Shown piece after piece: positions 1 through 14,254 of a stretch of DNA of 64,000 nt. The notes below the pieces were generated by a model. It saw only the letters and a list, made by a program, of their open reading frames with translations, was not told the origin of the DNA and ran no database searches. The position numbers and the translations under genes are program-made. The DNA lies in assembly GCA_010645155.1 (NCBI GenBank), contig JAAGOF010000055.1, forward strand, positions 297,902-361,901, given 5' to 3'. The DNA is from Tigriopus japonicus. Lineage: Eukaryota > Arthropoda > Copepoda > Harpacticoida > Harpacticidae. The number at the start of each line of letters is the position of its first letter. Positions within the stretch are counted from its first letter, which is position 1.

Positions 1-3000
1 CTGAAATTCTAACAGTGCTTTTAGAGAGAACTTATTGCTTTCTATTATGACGGAGACTGCCGAACATTTTGACGCCCAAAACTCTTTCTTCCCAACTCGT
101 TCATTGCTGTATGTACATTTGAGCGTGTACTGTGAGTGTGTGTTTGTAAGATGAGAGGTATGGCTAGAAAATGTCAAACAAGCGATTAAAGCGTGCTTAA
201 AATTGCCAACTTAACGTCCCAAAAACGACGGATGGGTGTGTGTGTACGCACGCTAAGTGTGTCAGCATGAGTGCTTGTGGTATGTGGAACATGCAGATTT
301 AGTCCCGGATCAAACCTCCAAATTTCGAGTTGACACCTCGCTTAAAAAAGATTGGCCGGTTTTTTCCCTCTTTCTCTGTTTCTTTCTTAAGAATGGCTGA
401 GTGGAAACGCGCCTAGTCATGTCAAACCGAAAGCTTTGACTCAAAAGCCTGTAAAAAGGCGCCCAAAGTGTCTGTCATACAAGCTCCTTTTCGAGGATGA
501 GGACCACAATGTCGCTCTCTCACTTTCATTTGTGTGCCTTGAAATTGTGTCATTCTTCACAAATGATGATTTAAGTGGCCTCTCTCAGACCTCAGATTCT
601 TGTGGATTTAAGTTCATCAAGGGTCGCCATTAGTCTTACAAAGGTCAGTGGTTGTAATGAGAATAGCAAGTTTCGATTCATTGATCTCGATATTTGTCCC
701 TCGTGAGTGGACGAGGATTCTCAATCAAGAAATGGACAACTGAAGAATTATGAATGACAAAATGCCTCCCAAAACCTCCTGATAATGGTTTCGGAGCTTG
801 CGACCCTGTGTCAAAGTCAAAGTCGGTGTGGCTTTTGAAAGTGGTGTGAAAACATGTGTTGGCTTTGTCATTGTTGCCAGATGAGATGTCATGATAAGTC
901 CGACTGGGCGAACGAACTACCTTACGTACTGAGTGGCAGCCTGGTCACTCTTCGTTTTGGGTCCTCCCATTGAATCCCCCGCCATCAACCGGAGGCTTGA
1001 GTAAGATGACATCACTTGACAACGAAGATGAAGCATCTCCTTCTTGAGAAGACACCGAATGAATCGAGTTGACAGCCACGTCTTTGGTGATGGTCAGACA
1101 AGCCAGCATTCCTCAGCGAGGTATTAGCCAAGAAGAGCTAATGCTGTGAGTTGGCTTGGATGATTTGATCAAAGAACATTCTAATGCGTTTTCCAGAGGC
1201 TAGGTAGGCTGTTAGTGTCTCTTCAAGGAGAGAAACGGAGAAAGCGAAAGAATCGCACACTAAACGAAATGGAGAGAAATTGGTGGTGGTGCTGGTGGTT
1301 GAAAAGATTGAACCATATTAATTCACAATCTCAGTGTGACGTTTCCACGCTCAGTCTCCGTTTCTGTTCTATTTTACGGTAGTACAACGAAGTGTACTAC
1401 TAGACTCCTATATACATTGCCAATGACACGTGCGGGATGAGAATGGCCTGACCGTGGTGATTCGTTCGGTCGTTCTTTGGGTCGTCGTCGTTGGCCCAAA
1501 ACACATTTCAAGTTCACAGCAGGGGTGTCATCAAAACTCAGTTTGTCTCCGAAACGAGTTTCCACTCGTCGCCCCATGATTACTGTCTCGAAGGGCAAGG
1601 ACAAGTGGACTCCATTTGAATTGGTTTCTAGACCGCCAACCATCCATCCAACCAGCCCTACAGCCAATCTGCGTGTACGTAAGGATCGTTCGTTGCTTGC
1701 TTGGCATTGGAGTGTGCTTGAAGTATTCGTGATCATGCCGTGCTTTAAATCGATCAGTGACCTCAAATGTCGTCAAGCAGCGACAACTCTGCTGATTGCC
1801 ATTCACCCTAAAGGACTCCCACCGACATTTCGACACAGTTCCATTGGGGGTAGCTAGCCATGACAGTAGTCGAACCAAGACAGAAGTGAAGGAATATGCT
1901 AGGGTTGAAGATTTTAAAAGAGGAAATCTGAAATGAATCTTTTCGTTAAAGGCCTGACCGGTTCATAGGTTTATTGTGCCTGGATGAAAAAATAAGGAAA
2001 AGCAAATCTTTAAACATCTTCATGATACTTTCTGGCCAGTAGCGAGCTTTGTCTGCATCACGTACTATCAAACAAGAGGGAGGGCTCATGAATTATTTTT
2101 GACATCAACTGAGCAATGAAATCAAACACATGGTAATTGGCACTTCTATGTAGGATTGTTAAATTAACCTTCGAGCTTCTTTGAGCCCGGGTGAGTAAGC
2201 GAATGAGTGAGTGAATGTGTGTGTGTGTGCCTAGATGGAGACAGTTGAAGTGGTTCTAGCTGTGATTGCCATCATGCACTCGAGTATGGAAAGATAGATA
2301 GATGGATAGATACATCCGTACATACATTGGCCCGGTTAGACTGGGTCGGATGGTCGTGGTAGGAGATTGATCTGGAGAACCCAGAGTTGAGTGCCCACAA
2401 GCGAATGGTGACTAGGTTCTTCGACCTCCTTCGTTTCGAAGATACTACTACTTCCACCAAGTGGGTAGGTTGTTGGTTGTGGTTCGCTCGGTCGGTCGGT
2501 GGTTCTCTCTGTCGGGCTGATAGATTCAAGTCAATGCTAAGACGAGTGCTAGATGTCAACAGAGTCAGCGTGAAACGAATTTGGAAAACACGGTTTGGAG
2601 CAAATCTGCATAATTTTTTCCCCTCCACGAGCCCCGTCGTCCGTGGTGAGTGTAGGATTGGAGGTAGTACAATGACAGAGGGAGAAGACCTCGCACAATT
2701 GATCACTTTGATCGGGCCAGAAAACATTACTGCTCTTGTTTATGAGGAGGGTTTGAAATTCCTTGGCATTTCATCATGGTGAAGGCGATCATAGATTATC
2801 AGGCCAGATTTCCAACTTCAACTTGTCAAACATTGATCAATGTTTAAACTAGACAAGACATGTTTGCCAGAGGTCCTCCCAATCTTAAAACTCCGCCCTG
2901 ATACGATCGAGTGTACTCTTTCAAGTGATTTCTAACGAGTCATTTCACCATTCAAAGCGACCTAACAACTAAGCCCGAATAGCCCTTCTCCACTCCCAGT

Positions 3001-6000
3001 TCTTCTTTCAGCAGTATTTTTCTAACACGTTCGTCTGCATCGGAATTTTCCAGACCCAATCAAATGCCTAATCCGAAATACGTACGTCTCACCAGGTGCA
3101 ATCAATAGACACTGATTTAACTACCTAAATGTTTGCTCATAACGAGGCCATCGCTCAAAATGGAAGATTTGGCCTAATTGCTGCTTACTTGCCTGGCGCA
3201 ACAACCTGCACTACCTCCTCTCGAGCTTCTCGGGTGGCATGATTCTAAAGAGCTAAATACAAAGAAGTATGAAAAAGGTAGTTTGGATGGTTCAATTTTA
3301 TGAGAGATTATCATTCCTCCTCACGGAATTCTCTACGTTAGCATCGGAAGAGCATTAGTTTGACGAATACGACCAAAATATGGAACGTTTGAGCACTTAC
3401 TATTCAAAGGATCGTCTTCTTTTTATCGTCTCAGCTTCTTCTGGCTGTTTTGCTTCTGCTCTCTATGCATTTGCAGGTGTTCTAAACCTCATCGAATCTT
3501 TTTGAAGCATCGAACGCAATTGTGTTCTTGATATCTCACCTCTTCATATCATACACGATGTGTGTTTGAGCCCTTCAACGTACTCGTCCACTCAGGCATG
3601 CACCTTTACAGGACCAAAGTTGGTTTTTAAATCAAAAGGGCCACTTCCAAAGAACGAAGAATTCTTTCGTTTTCGAGCCCCGAGCAATGTCATTCTCACA
3701 ACTCGTTTTCGAGATAAATTCGTTAGCCTTAAGGTTTGGTCCTGATGTTTCAGTGTGCTGAAATATGACTGGGTTCCTGTTGGGAATAGAAGCTGATGAG
3801 GTCGACCAAAGTGATTTGGAAGCTATTTTTGAGCACCAAAGTTTGCCTGGGTTACATTAAAGAGTAGCCAAGTGGATTGGATATCACAGCTCACAAACAT
3901 TGTCAGGTGGGCAACTGGAGAAAAATCAACCCCCCAATAATGTTCACGACGTGCGTACATCATTGTAAACGAACCTCACAACGCGTCCGAGAATCTCCAG
4001 GCACCTTACAATGAACACTCACATCTCAGCTGTGACGAAGTGAACGAAACGAAACTTCTTTCCAATCGACCCGAAAAAAACACCACACCAAGATGTGTCA
4101 AAAGTGGCCCCTGAACATTTGGCCAGCTAAAGGTTAATTGGATCAGAGCTGAGCTAGCGTCTCTTTGCTCTGCACTATGTAGGCTCATATGTACACTAGT
4201 ACGACAAGAGTGGAAGAGCAACGTTTACGGACTTCCATTCGCTCGGCTCCTATGTATCCTCCAATCCTCCATCCATCCCCAAGACCCCAGAGTTGATTCA
4301 AAAAGTAATTTGGTCACTGTCATGCTTCTGTCAAAGAACAAGATGAATGTAACTGTTGAGCCCTGTCCCACAGACTTCTTCGTGGAGCACTGAATTGCTA
4401 GAGGTGGGCATTCGCCCATGTTGCCCACACAGGTGAGCGGAATCGGCATCAGATTGGCAGCGGGCGACAAAACTTGAAACGTCAACGAAATGGCAAGTCG
4501 TCCACCAGGATCGCTCATGATTCAAGAGTCAAGAGCTGATTCAATAATGGGTGAACAGAGAAATATGACGAAAGGCAATTCTGTCATGCAAAACCAAAAT
4601 ATCATTTAGGGATGACTTTACTCTGAAAACAACTTGGACGGTTCTCCTTGTTTTTCCCGTTGGTGTCAATGATCGTCGCATTTAATTACTCGTGTCTGGG
4701 TTGGCTGGCTTGCCTCATGTAGTAGATGTGGCTAATTGTTGTGTCAATGTGTGGGTGCTTTCGAGCGTGTAATAAGCCCACCAAACGACAATTAAGTTGA
4801 CACTTGACCCTCGCAGTGTCAACTCTGTCAAGAACTTTGGATATCCCCTCTTTAGGTCTCTCTCTTTCTCCGTTCAATATACAGTATTCAGTACTGCGCA
4901 TAAAGGCGTAATTTGAGACAAATAATTAAGAGGGGAGAGAAAGAGAGCGAGAAAAAGTTCACCCCTGTCGCCCTGTCGGGTGGTGGGGCTTTGACATGCT
5001 GAAATATTGGTCCCATTATTTTGGAAATTCTGCCTGTAACCTGAACACCGTGTTTGATTGTTTAGTCATAAACCCATATGTAATCTCATACCCAGTTTGT
5101 GGTGGTACCAAAACCTGTCCGACTCACTCACTCACTTACTCACTTGCTCAGCAGCAGCACGCACAAAAGTTGAACTTGCTCACATCTCACGCACTCGAAT
5201 CTCCCTTGGTTTTACGTGAGAATTTAAAATACCGTCCATCTTCAATTAACGCAAGTAAAATGGAGCAGCAAGAGTCGGCGAGGCGCTAAGTTGATCTTCA
5301 CCTGGAGTGGACTAATTTCACGCTCAATTATGAGTGTGTCTTCGCCGCATTATTCTCTCATTTATCATCCTTGTCCTTTGATTGGAAGGAGCTCTTCAGA
5401 TTGTCGCGAGAAATAGCATTACTAGTCCCATGATCGACCACCCCCCAAAACACGTCAGTTTTACTCGCAGAACATGGTATATCGAGCTCACAGACTGTCC
5501 CTACGTAGAAAAGTAAAGCAACCCCGTGTGATAATCCGTATAGTATGCAGGCATTCAGTCAGTCAGTCAGTCTGATCAGCTAAAAACCCGGGTGAACATT
5601 TACTGTCGTAGTAGTTACAGTTGCCTTGTGGACTGGGGGTGAAGAAAAAACCAATTCCTCCCAAATGATTCACTAGGATTGCCTTGCGTGCCTCAGGTTC
5701 ATCTATTTCCAATGTTTCCAACCTACCAAAACCATTGGGGCTCGTAAAGCATTTTACTCTTTTTCTGTCAGCTCCCAAATTGACTTTTTCGACGAGCAAC
5801 GAAGCACATGGTTTTTCAGCGTGCTCAAACTATGTAATACATACGAACACACTCACTGTACCACAGGCATTAAGCAACGACTTTGCACGAGGTGTGTGCG
5901 AGAGTATGCGAGTGAGTGAGGGTGTGTCGTGTGAGGTATCAAAGAGATCAGGAGCTCTCCTGCCAAATTTGCTCGTCCAAAGCTATAAAGTTACAGAATC

Positions 6001-9000
6001 CAATATCTTATAATTGATCTAAGTCGACATTTTGGCCATGATGGATGGATAGATGGATGGATGAAGGTACTAGGGTGGCAAAATCGCTGGATGGGATGAA
6101 CGTTCGTGTAAATGTTGCTCGAATGAGGCACAATGGGATAGAGTGAGAGACACAGACGAGACGCAGAGATAGGGGACCTAATTTTCAACCCTTTCGTGGG
6201 CTAACTTATGTCGCTTGCATTTCTTGCGACCATTTTCAATTGCGGTTGCCCGAGCTGGTCTTTTTTATTTTGGTTTGAAACGCCCGCTGGAGGGCAAATT
6301 TGACGACAAATGGAGAGTAACTGCCACTTAGACGACCAGTTGGTTGGTCACAACCGCGACACCCACCAACTCACGAACCACCTTTGGTACGAACTGCTAC
6401 GTACGAACAACTACAACTTGCCAACTTGAACGATCGTAATAAGCCTTGGAGAAACATGAGGTGAACAGGAGACAGTACTTACGTATTCTCGAAAAATTTG
6501 CGCCAAAATTATGGTCTCGTCTGTCTGTCATTTCTTTAGTGGTACTGACGGTACAGATTGAGAGAGGGAGAGAAGAGCCCCCATCATCTCGGGGAGACCA
6601 AGAAGTACAGTAAGTAAGTGGACACTGATCATTTTCAAAAACACTGGTTTTCAGGAGTACAAGTTCGTTTTCCCTTATTTCGTCGAAAACTATTTTTGAA
6701 GTCCTTTGAACCTTTTCACATCAAAACGAAACTTTTTAGTTGCAATCTTTCCCCTAAAATCCTAAAATTTCCACACCACCGTTCATAGGTAATAGCTGCT
6801 ATGGGTCGAAAAATGCAAACGTTACTGATCAATTCATCAATTCATGTTGTTTAATGATTTGGTTTAATTTGCTCCAATCCGAAGTGATCTTCATTTGGCA
6901 CTCTAGACGAGTCAGACAGTTCGTTGAGTTTCAATAATGATGGAGGAAAAAACTGGACTACTCGACCACAACCCATTAAGAATTCAGATGCTTTAATTCT
7001 ACCCTCTTTTCTTCCTCTTTCCATCGCTCTGAAACGGCTTCGACGAACTTCTTGCTTTGGATTGTTATCAATCTAAACCGATTTCTCTCTCCCCATCATG
7101 GCGACCCCATGGACACACTGCATGTAGGACAAAGAACGTGGATGATAGTTACTTAGTTGATCAACCAAACCCTGAACGTAAATCCACCAGTATGACTTGC
7201 TCAAAAGAGCGCACTAGATATTTCTTCGTCCAGGGATGAAATCACATTTGGCTGGATAGCTAATTCACAATCCGACGTACGTATGTATATGCTTTTCATG
7301 TTTGTGGGCACAATAACTCGACGAAAACTATCCAAGGACTCAGGATTCAGGATGATATGAATTCAAGCAGGAAGCCAGCAAATGAGTAAACAGCTCAAGG
7401 GGTGTTCGCGAACTTTGGATGGAGTAATCATGAAACTTAAGCCAATGAGTCAACCATCCCCCAAAAAAGCAACCACGAGTCTAAAGTCAATACCACGCTT
7501 CCCTCTCTTGAGAACTCCGATCAAGACAAGGAGAAACATGTCTAAGCTCGGTTGGGACTCTCTGTGACCAGTTTGGCCCTTAGCTATGAACACCACTCTG
7601 GGCAAGGAATCGAAGAGTCTCGAGTCAATTTTTTTGGGAATGATGATGATGATGATCCTAATGTTTTCGATAATTCGAAAAACGGCTCTGACATGAAAAT
7701 AAATTAAATTCTTTTTCTCCCAAACAGAGCTAATGGTAACGTTTTGAAAATCAAATGGCTTCAGGCCTCTTTTCACAACTCGTATATCTCCTTTCTTCAT
7801 TCATGGCTTGGGCCGCGGATTCGGAATGGTTTACCGACTGAAACTACTGCTACTCCTCAGACTGACTGTATAATACCATTGGCACTGGCTCGCTGCTCAT
7901 TCGCTATGTTCTGAACTGTAGGCAGACGGTGTGCGTACAGGCATTTACGAGAAAAATGCGATTTGGATTGGAATTGATGAGAACGAGGGTTGGGTGCGAT
8001 TTGTCATTTTTCAGGTTCAATATTTCTCTAATCTTGCTGAATGATGACTTGACTTGAGATGGGGAAAAGTAATCAAAGCCCCGCTCCAACCATGGCGATA
8101 GGAGCTTTGAGAGGTTGTACTACTTCTAGTGATATCAATGTGCTAATTCAGTAGACTTAGACAATTACCTTGCTGTCTTATGAAGTTATGATGAAGGATT
8201 CACTCAGAAGATCATTGCCTACTTGGATCGAAGTGAATGAAAATCACAATATTTTCATAACGTGTTCCCAGCGATGCCATGATACCAACATGTCCTTGTC
8301 AGAGCACTCTCAAGTGCTGAACTAGTGTCGGTTGAAATATTTGTGGATGTATGTGTTGAGTTTGAATCCCCCAGACTTTGAATTAATATACAGTATCTCT
8401 TCCTTTTTCTCCGTTAGTTCGTTCTTTCGTTTTTTTCTTCGGCGCTTTGACTGAGTTGCGAGTCAATCTAAAATTGTCGCCACCAAGGTCAGGATTTCGG
8501 GGGGACTCGGGGCTAAATGTGCTCAGACTTCCAATGGGACAGCCAAAGAAAGATCATTTTGGAGGAGGAAGAATGGGACAATTATCTCGGCTATTTTCCG
8601 ACCACTTTGAGCCAGGTCAGACCGAGAACGAGAAGAAAGAGCAAAAGAAGAAGAGGAGGAGGAGGAGGAGGAGGACACATATTTGAGCACGATGATGATC
8701 ACAGCTTCCAAGAAAGGCATACTTGAATCACTTACGTAGGCTAAAGTCGAAACGTAGTCTCGAGGGCTGAAATTAGATTCATTCGCCTTATGGGACATTT
8801 CTCAGACACTCAAAGAGCTCCCAAGAACAATTGAGGACCAGCCAAGTTTGGGTATATTCGAGACACAAGTTTCGGGCGAATGATTCAAACAGGATGACAA
8901 ATGGTTGTGCAGCCTACATCATCGGGATTAGATTATCCAACTCAACAGAGTTCCATCGCCTCGTTTTACTTTGTGCCCGGTGCGCCGAGTTCATTCAAAT

Positions 9001-10734
9001 CTAATTTGATTTCCTTTCGTTGTCATTGCGGGATCCGGGCTTGGCCTGTTTGGCTTAAACTTGACATTTTGGAATAATTTTCCAATTTCCCGTCTTTGTC
9101 GGCTTTCGTTTGAATTGGTCACCTCTGGAGAGGTGGGTTAGTGGTTAAGGGTGGTTTTCATCGGCCTGGTCACAGAAGAAACAGAAGGGAAAGAGGAGCG
9201 AGCAGATGAGATGTGCAAAGAGAACCAACCAACAACCACCGACAACGAACGAACGAACGAACGGACAAACGACGAAGTGGCTCATTGACTTACTGACTGA
9301 CTGAGGAGTCTCTTCTCATCATTGGCCAAGCCTGATGAAATGGACACAATACTGTTTATTGACGAGAACAATGGAAAATTACAGGTGACAAAGGACAGCA
9401 GACCACAGAAAAACATTAACCGCAACAATGCCGCACCAGGATGAGGGATGGTTATTGGGAAGATAATAGCTAGTACAACCAGGAGTGACCGAATCGAATG
9501 TGCTCAAAACATTCCAAGTGACGGCGACAAAAGTGTTCAAATATACTCAATAGCACTGGATCTTAGGCACAAGTTTTGTGGCAACTGAAAATGTGATCTT
9601 GCATTTAGAAACCGACTTTACCAGGTCACAGTGCGAGAGAAGAGTTGTCGTTAAATGTTTTGCACTGCCCAATCCTCAATTAAATTGTGATCAACTTTCC
9701 ATTCCCATCCATGACAGTCGATGAGCCATGACCGAAGTTCGAACCACCCTTTAAACCCAGACTTTCGGGTGGTTCACCATATCTGCCCGAGTGTCCCCCC
9801 CCCCGGTCCCTTAAACCAAACACAGTTATCGATGCCAAAAATCTCCGCCATAATCACCGTTATATCCGACGGTGACAAATTACTAATCGAGTTGACACTT
9901 TTCCTGTTGTCGTTCATGGGCAAATGTCTTGTTGCTCGTCCGTTGTCGTTTGATTTCCCGTCACCCGCGCTTTTTGTCTCCCAGACGGCATTCCTTAGCG
10001 GGATGTCGCTGGCTTGAGCACCGTTTTCACTCGGGGACGACGCTTACTGCTTTTTCCTGCTTGTCCTCTGCTTCGGATGTGTGCTCTACAGCGTCATTGC
10101 CAGCCAAGTGATGAGACGTAGTCCGTGGGCCTGCGACAAGTCCTCTAGATGGATAGAACAATATTGAGCCTTCTTCAGCCGTGGTGTGCCAGCTGTGTGT
10201 GATCGTGACCACCTCGGCGCGATCGGTCGTTCGTTCGTTCGTTTGGTCGTTCGTGCGGTCTTTCGTTCCTTCGATCGGTGGGTCGTTCGTTCCTCTTTGC
10301 TTGTTCTTCTGCCTCTATTTCTTCTTCTTTCTTCTTGTTCTCGTTTGGTCCGCTTGTTCTTGTTGGTGACGCCCGCCTTGACAAAGTTGCGAGCAGAGAG
10401 AAAAGCAGTCACATTTGTCACTCGTTCTGAACAGGACATTGTTTCACGCTCGAAACACGGGGGAAATTTTCGTGATTGTGTGCCTGTGTTTTGGAGACAA
10501 TATGTGCCCCACAAAATACTCGCATTGATAGATTCTGCTCGAGTTAGATGGTATAAGTGACAAGTTACTACATGCAGCTCTAGGTGTGCTCTCTGCTGCT
10601 GTTATTAATATTTCTACTATTATCATTGCTGCTTCTCCATTTACCATCCTTCCTATTCTGATCCTATTTTGAAGACAGAGAAGAGAACTGAACCTGGAGT
10701 GCCTCCATCAGTTTGTCATGTAGTGAAACTCTGA
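1..10734. other. Long non-coding stretch upstream of the disco-like gene
   Basis: I see no supportable gene here. Open frames up to about 150 codons occur on both strands (for example near 1.4-1.9 kb, 2.3-2.8 kb and 10.0-10.6 kb), but they overlap antisense frames of similar length, are rich in low-complexity Arg/Ser/Pro runs, and resemble no family I know. Short simple repeats are scattered through it: a run of ten C at 9795-9804, GAGGAGGAGG at about 8647-8675, and degenerate GTTC/TTCG repeats at about 10225-10290. Its position directly upstream of a developmental transcription factor makes cis-regulatory DNA likely, but that is inference. Confidence 0.5.
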
Positions 10735-10809
10735 TCGACGGTGGTGTTGTTGCTCCAGCTTGCTTTCTCTCATCGTTGGCACAAAGTTCCAAAGAGCTCT
10801 CTGTCAATC

Positions 10810-10945
10810 ATGGAACTTTTGCAGAAGGCCTTGTTCAATCTCCCTCGATCATCTGCGCCAACCTCAACGGCGGCAGTGGCCAGTGTTGCGGCTGCTGCAG
10901 CCGTAGCGGCCTCGGCAGCGGGCTGCGAGCAACCATCTCTGAAAT
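10810..10945 (+). CDS. Candidate first coding exon of the disco/basonuclin-like gene
   Basis: The ATG at 10810 has a good start context (A at -3, G at +4), and an in-frame stop lies just upstream at 10735. It opens a frame beginning MELLQKALFNLPRSS followed by an alanine-rich stretch and ending CEQPSLK. The exon would end at 10945 in front of a consensus donor, gtaagt, in phase 1. The first firm downstream exon starts at 19050 in the matching phase, so the join is in frame and gives a Ser codon before LDKLNL. The intron would be 8.1 kb. The zinc-binding Cys-rich segment that precedes LDKL in vertebrate basonuclins was not found, so another exon or a different first exon may exist. The exon is inferred from splice site, phase and Kozak context only. 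Confidence 0.45.
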
Positions 10946-13900
10946 GTAAGTGCCACATTCAAGGATCTTTCTCCCCATGGCCTTCTCTCTTCTCTCTTAT
11001 GTGCGTTCTTCCTCCTCCTTCTTCTTATTCTTCTCGTCTCTCTCTCTCTCTTTCACTGTCGTTCTTTCTTTTTGGGTCTCCCATAACCTAGAGTGAGTGA
11101 GCCCCTCTCCTTTGTATTTTTCTCTCCTTCTTCGTTCTCTTTCCGTCTACCCAGTCTTGAGCTTGGCCATCCGGGTAAGGGTCCGTCCAAAGGGGCGTTC
11201 CAATGGTCCAAATGGAGCTTGTTCCAAAGACCAGAGACTGGGGAAAAGCAGTTGCTCTCTTTCCCAGAGTGATGACTCTTTAGCGTGACAGGGGCCAAAG
11301 ATTCCATAGACACACTCAGGTCCGGCTCATTCTGGGAAAGCCAATTTCCAGGTTTAACTTGGAGAAGCATTGCAGATATTCCAGAAGCACATTCAGGATG
11401 AACCAGGCAATGGAAAAGAGGCGTCAAAATAGAAGTGGGTTTGCTCTCAAGGGGGATGAGAGTCCCAACAATGGCAATTTTTGAGTGAGCAGCTCTCGTG
11501 ATGTCAGTGATGCATTTACGGTTGGGAAGTGGAATCGGGAGCACTGAATGCCTGGAAATCTGGACACCCCGTTTCCCAGGAAACAATTAATTGGGGGGAA
11601 ATGATGCATTGGACTCAATCAGTGGCTCTCTTGAACAAAAGTAAACCAACCAGAAGGAAAGAAAGAGCGAGAGAGCTATCAATATTCCGCTAGGATACCA
11701 ATGATGAATGATATTAGTCTCTTGGATAAATGAATGCTTTCCCAGGCTGCCTAACTAACTTTGCTCTTCCAATACCGCATGAAATTTGGTCAAGTTTTGG
11801 GCCCTAATTTCATGACACAAATTGGCGTCCAAAGAAACTCAGAGCCCTCGAAGGTCTCCCCGCTTTTCATAATGAGACCGCAACCCGCAAACTCGTTTGC
11901 AAGTCTCTCCTTGGTGAATGGCATGATCAAAAGGGCGGATCCCTCATTCCATCAAGACTATTCGAATATTAGTCGAATACATTTGAATAAGGAGAGGGCG
12001 GCAGAAAAAGAGAGAGATCCATTGGTTGGATCATACAACTTAAATATTCAGCTGATTTTCTCTTGGCCTTCTCAGTCTCCCGTCTCATGTTCATTATTCA
12101 ACATATTCACAAGGATAATCAAATATTCAAAGCAGGCTTCTGCGATCTGTCGGTACCATCAACAACCATCCTGTCCCATGTTGGCATATCAGCTTGGCCA
12201 ACTCGTAATGATTATTGAATAAGCAAACAAAAAGAACCAACCAATGGCCTTTCAAAGCTAGGCAAAGGAAGTCTCTCTTTTTCTCATTGTCCTATCTTAG
12301 GAGCATTTACACTTCAACTAAAAACCGACAAGATTAGTTGGCGAGCATTTCCTCGCGATATCCAAATCCGGCACATACTAGTGAACTTTTATCCTGCATG
12401 TACGTGGGTCAATTTTTGGGTTAATGGACTCACGAGTGTGACATCCGTGAGCAACTCACTCTGTACTAGGATAAATTAGCCATAAATCTGAATAAATGGT
12501 AATGAATGTAATTTTCACTGTCAGAAAGAAATTAAAGCTCAAAGCTTGATCACCGTCCATCTCATTCGGAGTTGATCTGGCCGCGGCAGAGGCTATTAAT
12601 TCTATCGAGAATTTCCTTTTCACATCAGACTTGCCACGTAACCTGCAAAACACCCCTGTCTGTCAGCCTTTCAGTCACCTAACAACCAAAATGAAGATAA
12701 TTATAGCTCTCGACGATACTGCCACATTAAAAAAAGCCACCTTAGAGCAAGCTGAGACAGAGCAAGCAGATCTAAACAGGGTAAACGCTGAGAAATTGGA
12801 CTAATATGCTCTCGCAGCTAATATCATCTGTTGTGAATTCAATGGACTTTATGGTAATGTCCTCTCCATGCTCTAGAGGCATTCATTTTACCAATGGAAA
12901 TGAAAGACACCAAACCAGCATGGCCATTGGCTTCCGTTCGAGTTGGAGTTGGTGGTGTGGATAGAAAACTTTGACTAGAGGAACATCACAACTTCTTCAA
13001 TCGATTTACGTCCACTTTTTCGGATCCTTTGGCAAATGCAAATAGGAATATCGTGGACAAAACATTGAGAAACAAACCCTTTGCTTGATTCTCTTGCAGT
13101 AGACCTCTATAGAAATGTAAAGACTCTTTTTCAACAAGCGAATACCCTTTTCTCTCCCAGAGCTTTTCGCGTTCGGACTTTTGTAAAGCAGAAACCGCGG
13201 TAATTAGATTAGGAGGCAACAAATCTATCTGTGTAGGTGTTCTCTGTTCAGTACGTAGTACACTGGGAGGATGGCCGTTTCTTGGGCTCCGAAAACCAAA
13301 CCCACAGGTTTCATTAATTCTGATCTGCGGTCATTTCTTTTGACAGTGCCAAATACTCATTCCTCAGGAAGCGCAATGGGAAAATGACACTAATGATACA
13401 ATCTTAATAGCAACAAAAAATATCAATTGCACTAATGCAAGATAACGTTACAATAACATGAACAAAATGTCATTGCCAAGCGTGTTTGAAAGAAAAAAAG
13501 TATGACAACGTGAAAAAAGAGGTGATGACCTTGGTTGTCTTGGGTCAAAGTTGCTTCAACATCAAACAAAACTTTTCCTGTTGGATTCTTTTTGCGCTGA
13601 CAATTGCCATAAAAAAACTTGGATCTTATTGTTGTCTCGGAAGGAAGGGAAGTTGAATTGACATAACACGAAAGCACTCGTCTGCTCAATCAAGCTGAAC
13701 TGCACCAAGAGGTGTAATTTTAGCACCCAATTATAGACAGGAGCACGTAGACTGACAGAGGGGCTACTCTTCTTTCTTCCAAGTTTGTTGCGTTCAAGAG
13801 AACACCTCATCGAACTGACTTATGCTTCAAGTTGCTTGGTGTGCTCGTGTGCTAGCTGGGTTCTCTGGCTGGCAAGTCGCAAGTCTCGAGAGTCGACCGA

Positions 13901-14189
13901 TTTCAAGCATGGCCACATTTAACCTTCCGGCCTCGTGTTGACGATGGAAAGAGCTGGAACTGCATTTTGAAGACTCCAATTTCAACTTGGGAGATCTTCC
14001 GTTTGACATAGGAGGATCGGACGACGAAGCATTGTCCAACAAACCTCACCATACATTACACATGCAGGGCCAAAAATATTCTCCCCTTATATTTGAGTTG
14101 ATTGAAAACTTGGTGAGTAGTTGTCCAACTGTGGATGTTCATCATTTCCCGCGGATCGCTTTATGAGAGGACAGACGGATAACTATCGA

Positions 14190-14254
14190 GCAACCAACCA
14201 ACCAAACGGCCAGACAACTAACCATCCATCCATCCAACCAACCAACCAACCAAC
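14190..14254. repeat. Tetranucleotide repeat, CCAA/CATC type
   Basis: A tract of CAACCAACCAACC, then CATCCATCCATC, then CAACCAACCAACC forms a compound tetranucleotide microsatellite in the putative intron. Confidence 0.85.

Noticed and set aside
1374..1878. Overlapping frames of 115-130 codons on both strands
   Set aside because: All compete for the same bases, have low-complexity composition and show no motif or splice support.
10027..10560. Open frames of 142 and 124 codons with Arg/Glu or Ser/Phe/Leu runs
   Set aside because: They arise from a degenerate TTCG/GTTC repeat tract read in different frames.
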